Below, piece after piece: positions 5,419 through 7,137 of a DNA stretch of 7,137 nt (within the stretch, counting starts at the first letter, position 1; every line of letters begins with the position of its first letter). Where the stretch lies: positions 1 through 7,137 of the forward strand of contig JAODNL010000237.1 of NCBI GenBank assembly GCA_025465405.1, in the 5' to 3' direction. The translations under genes and the position numbers were made by a program. This DNA is from Pseudonocardiales bacterium. Lineage in GTDB: Bacteria > Actinomycetota > Actinomycetes > Mycobacteriales > Jatrophihabitantaceae. Under the pieces are notes generated by a model. That model had not been told where the DNA came from, did no database searches, and saw nothing but the letters and a program-made list of their open reading frames with translations.

Positions 5419-5622
5419 ATGCCTATCGACGACGATCTGCTCTCTCTGCTTGCCTGCCCGAGCGACGACCACGCGCCGCTGCGCGAAGAGCACCGCGAGG
5501 GCGTCGACGTGCTGGTGTGCACGCACTGCGCGTCTGCCTTCCCGATTCAGGACGGCATCCCGGTGCTGTTGCTCGACGACGCGAAGCCGGGTCCGAACGG
5601 CCTCGGCAACGCCGCCGGCTGA
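5419..5622 (+). CDS. Trm112-like (UPF0434 type) zinc-ribbon protein
   Basis: The 67-residue product reads LLSLLACPSDDHAPL (7-21), then VLVCTHCASAFPIQDGIPVLLLDD (31-54), the Trm112/UPF0434 pattern: a CP knuckle, a CxxC knuckle, and a closing F/YPIxDGIPVLL strand. Bacterial members are small cytoplasmic proteins, and eukaryotic and archaeal Trm112 activates methyltransferases; the bacterial role beside manB is not established. Cysteines are Cys13, Cys34 and Cys37. The second cysteine of the first knuckle, usual in CPxC or CPC versions, is absent (CPSDDH), so His18 or another residue would have to complete a metal site, or zinc is not bound. GAGGAG 5 nt upstream fixes the ATG. Its TGA overlaps the ATG of the SIS gene by one base (TGATG), a sign of coupled translation. 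Confidence 0.86.
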   Translation: MPIDDDLLSLLACPSDDHAPLREEHREGVDVLVCTHCASAFPIQDGIPVLLLDDAKPGPNGLGNAAG

Positions 5623-6773
5623 TGTTCGACGAGGCGCTGCTCGACAACGCCGAACAGCTCGAGCGGCGCGACAGCCAGCGCCTGTTGTGGACCCTCGCGA
5701 CGGCGGGTGCGCAGGTCCGTCGCGCCATCGACATGGCCGGCGAATTCGGGGTCGAGCGGCTGCGTGGTGACCTGCCCCGCGCGGTGCTGGTCGCCACCGA
5801 TGCGCCCCCGTCGGCCGCACTACGGCTCGTCACCCGGCTCAGTTGCGAGGCGACGCCGGCGCTGGCGTGGCACGGCGTCGAGCTGCCGCGGTGGGCAGGG
5901 CCGGCGGACAGCCTGCTCATCGGCGCGGTGGACGGCCGGCACCCACGGCTGGCGGAGCTGGCTGAACAGGGTGCCCGGCGCGGCATGGCGATGGCGGTCG
6001 TCGCCCCCGCCGGCTCCCAGGTGGCCGCCGCCGCGGGGCGCGCGCCGCTGCACGAGCTGCCCGTCGACCTCAACGTGCGAGCGGCTCGCTGGGCGGTGCT
6101 GACACCACTACTGCAGGCGCTCGATGCGCTGGGGATCCACGCCGTACCGCCGGAGCTGCTGAGTGAGGTCGCCGACGCGCTCGACGAGACAGCCGAGGCC
6201 TGCCGGCCGAACGGCGAGGCGTTCACCAACCCCGCCAAGTCGCTGGCCGTCGAGTTCGCCGACTCGATTCCCCTGATCGTCGGTGCCGGCGCGCTGGCCA
6301 GCGTCGCCGCCCGGGCCAGCGCCGATGCCCTGCAGCTGTGTGCCGGTGTCGAGGCGGTCTCGGTCAGCCTCCCGGACGGAGTCGCCCGCGCGGGCGCGCT
6401 GCTACGCGGCGCCGGACCGGCAGCCGGCGGCTCTGGCGATGACATCTTCCGCGACCGGATCGATGACGAGACGGTGAAGCGGGCTCGGCTGCTAGTGATC
6501 GGCGACGACGGCGCGCCCGACGACCCGGAGCTGGGAGACCGCTCCGGCGCCCAGATCCAGCTCGACGAGGTCGCCGCGCGCCGCGCCGCCGCCGCGCTGC
6601 ACCGGCTGGCGGCCGACCTCGGGCTGCGATCGTCCAGCGTCGACGTTCCGGCCGGCGCGCCGCTGGCCCGATTCGCCGCGGCGGCGGCCTTCGGGGAGTT
6701 CACTGCGGCCTACCTCGGTTTCGGGCTCGGGCTCGACCCGGGCGCTGCGGGTCCCGCCGAGCTGGCCCACTAG
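5622..6773 (+). CDS. SIS-domain, bifunctional phosphoglucose/phosphomannose isomerase-like protein (degenerate active site)
   Basis: The 383-residue product matches the isomerase-fold protein that follows manB in actinobacteria (Rv3256c/TobH-like in mycobacteria, as I recall). The N-terminal half, residues 20-160, aligns with a SIS fold: RAVLVATDAPPSAAL (53-67), WHGVELPRWAGPADSLLIGAV (83-103) and MAMAVVAPAGS (122-132). NPAKSLAVEFADSIPLIVGAGALASVAA (203-230) matches the start of the second domain of the bifunctional isomerases. Active enzymes have a Gly-Gly-Ser loop, a SxSGxTEE phosphosugar loop, and an NE-rich segment with later Glu and His residues. Here these positions read TDAPPSA, GAVDGRHPR and ALQLCAGVE, so isomerase activity is doubtful. 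The ATG at 5622 overlaps the previous stop (TGATG); the frame stays open upstream, but a start there would lie inside the Trm112-like gene. No signal peptide. A regulatory or structural role in mannose metabolism is possible but unproven. Confidence 0.83.
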   Translation: MFDEALLDNAEQLERRDSQRLLWTLATAGAQVRRAIDMAGEFGVERLRGDLPRAVLVATDAPPSAALRLVTRLSCEATPALAWHGVELPRWAGPADSLLIGAVDGRHPRLAELAEQGARRGMAMAVVAPAGSQVAAAAGRAPLHELPVDLNVRAARWAVLTPLLQALDALGIHAVPPELLSEVADALDETAEACRPNGEAFTNPAKSLAVEFADSIPLIVGAGALASVAARASADALQLCAGVEAVSVSLPDGVARAGALLRGAGPAAGGSGDDIFRDRIDDETVKRARLLVIGDDGAPDDPELGDRSGAQIQLDEVAARRAAAALHRLAADLGLRSSSVDVPAGAPLARFAAAAAFGEFTAAYLGFGLGLDPGAAGPAELAH

Positions 6774-6778
6774 TCGCG

Positions 6779-7137
6779 ATGAGCGCAGGAGGAAGCAGAG
6801 CAGTCGTCGCTGCGCTCGGGGCGAATCTGGGCATCGCGGCGATCAAGTTCGTCGCGTTCGCGATCACCGGTTCGTCGTCGATGCTGGCCGAGGGGGTGCA
6901 CTCGGTGGTCGACTCCGGGAACCAGGGTCTGCTGCTGGTCGGTGGCCGGTCGGCGCGCCGGCGGGCCACGCCCGAGCACCCGTTCGGCTACGGTCGCGAT
7001 CGATACGTGTACGGCTTCCTCGTCGCGCTGATGCTGTTCTCGGCGGGTGGCCTGTTCGCGCTGTATGAGGGCGTGCAGAAGATCCGGCACCCGCACCACC
7101 TGGAGTCGCCGGTCGTCGCTGTCGTCGTGCTCGCGGT
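6779..7137 (+). CDS. Cation diffusion facilitator transporter (partial, C-terminus beyond window)
   Basis: The 119 residues in view are the N-terminus of a CDF (SLC30-like) proton-coupled efflux pump for divalent metals such as zinc, located in the cytoplasmic membrane. TM1 spans about residues 8-31 (VVAALGANLGIAAIKFVAFAI). TM2 holds the metal-site pair His41 and Asp45 in EGVHSVVDSGNQ (38-49). HPFGYGRDRY (67-76) is the conserved cytoplasmic loop, TM3 follows (about 79-96, with YEGVQKI next), and the start of TM4 is cut by the window end. HPFGYGR and HSxxDxxNQ point to the SLC30A9-like branch. The ATG at 6779 is 5 nt after the SIS gene's stop, so the gene is probably cotranscribed. There is no clear ribosome binding site in front; GGAGGA occurs just inside the gene but no in-frame start follows it before Met35. 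Substrate metal cannot be told. Confidence 0.92.
   Translation, partial: MSAGGSRAVVAALGANLGIAAIKFVAFAITGSSSMLAEGVHSVVDSGNQGLLLVGGRSARRRATPEHPFGYGRDRYVYGFLVALMLFSAGGLFALYEGVQKIRHPHHLESPVVAVVVLA

Noticed and set aside
5517..5621. Upstream in-frame extension of the SIS protein
   Set aside because: It would overlap the Trm112-like gene by about 100 bp. The ATG at 5622 in a TGATG overlap gives the expected family N-terminus.
5423..6703. Minus-strand open frame of 426 codons across the Trm112-like and SIS genes
   Set aside because: Ser/Arg/Ala-rich shadow of the opposite coding strand; the plus strand shows recognisable families and coupled starts.
6700..7099. Minus-strand frames opposite the end of the SIS gene and the transporter
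   Set aside because: The plus strand encodes an evident CDF transporter with HSVVD and HPFGYGR motifs; the antisense frames are Arg-rich shadows.

Overview
The window comes from a high-GC actinobacterial chromosome. The base composition is very GC-rich, GTG starts are frequent, and several -10 boxes of the TANNNT type sit 6-8 nt before a start codon, the leaderless layout common in Actinobacteria. It contains a WhiB-family iron-sulfur regulator, a family confined to Actinobacteria and their phages. The gene order whiB / zincin-like protein / DUF3499 / manB / Trm112-like / SIS protein matches, as far as I recall, the whiB2-manB neighbourhood of Mycobacterium and the whiB neighbourhood of Streptomyces. 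I cannot name a genus. I see no transposase, integrase, tRNA, rRNA or CRISPR array. Layout: (1) Positions 1-1139, minus strand, hold the N-terminal three quarters of an ALDH7-type aldehyde dehydrogenase, probably L-piperidine-6-carboxylate (alpha-aminoadipate semialdehyde) dehydrogenase of lysine catabolism. (2) A 75-bp divergent control region full of TTAC/GTAA half-sites separates it from a LysR-type regulator (1215-2105), the obvious candidate to control both. (3) A small Imm1-like gene (2196-2588) follows, with no toxin beside it. (4) whiB (2719-3000) has a near-consensus promoter (TTGACG-N17-TGTAAT) embedded in several dyads. (5) A 12-bp tandem repeat fills the gap between the convergent ends of whiB and a zincin-like protein (3028-3495, minus) that has lost its HExxH zinc site. 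(6) Divergent from that gene are DUF3499 (3620-3976), then manB (4037-5404), a Trm112-like zinc-ribbon protein (5419-5622), a degenerate sugar-isomerase-fold SIS protein (5622-6773) and the start of a cation diffusion facilitator (6779 onward). How the genes work together: manB supplies mannose-1-phosphate (or glucose-1-phosphate) for GDP-mannose and cell-envelope glycans. It is followed at very tight spacing by the Trm112-like and SIS genes, so the three are probably one transcript, possibly with the transporter as well. The usual next gene in relatives, manA (mannose-6-phosphate isomerase), is not between the SIS gene and the transporter here. The lysine-catabolic pair on the left looks functionally separate from the conserved block on the right, with the Imm1-like gene at the junction. 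I found no clearly new biological system. The best leads are the cluster of enzyme-like proteins that have lost active-site residues, the possible leaderless mini-ORF overlapping the DUF3499 start, and the dyad-rich whiB promoter.
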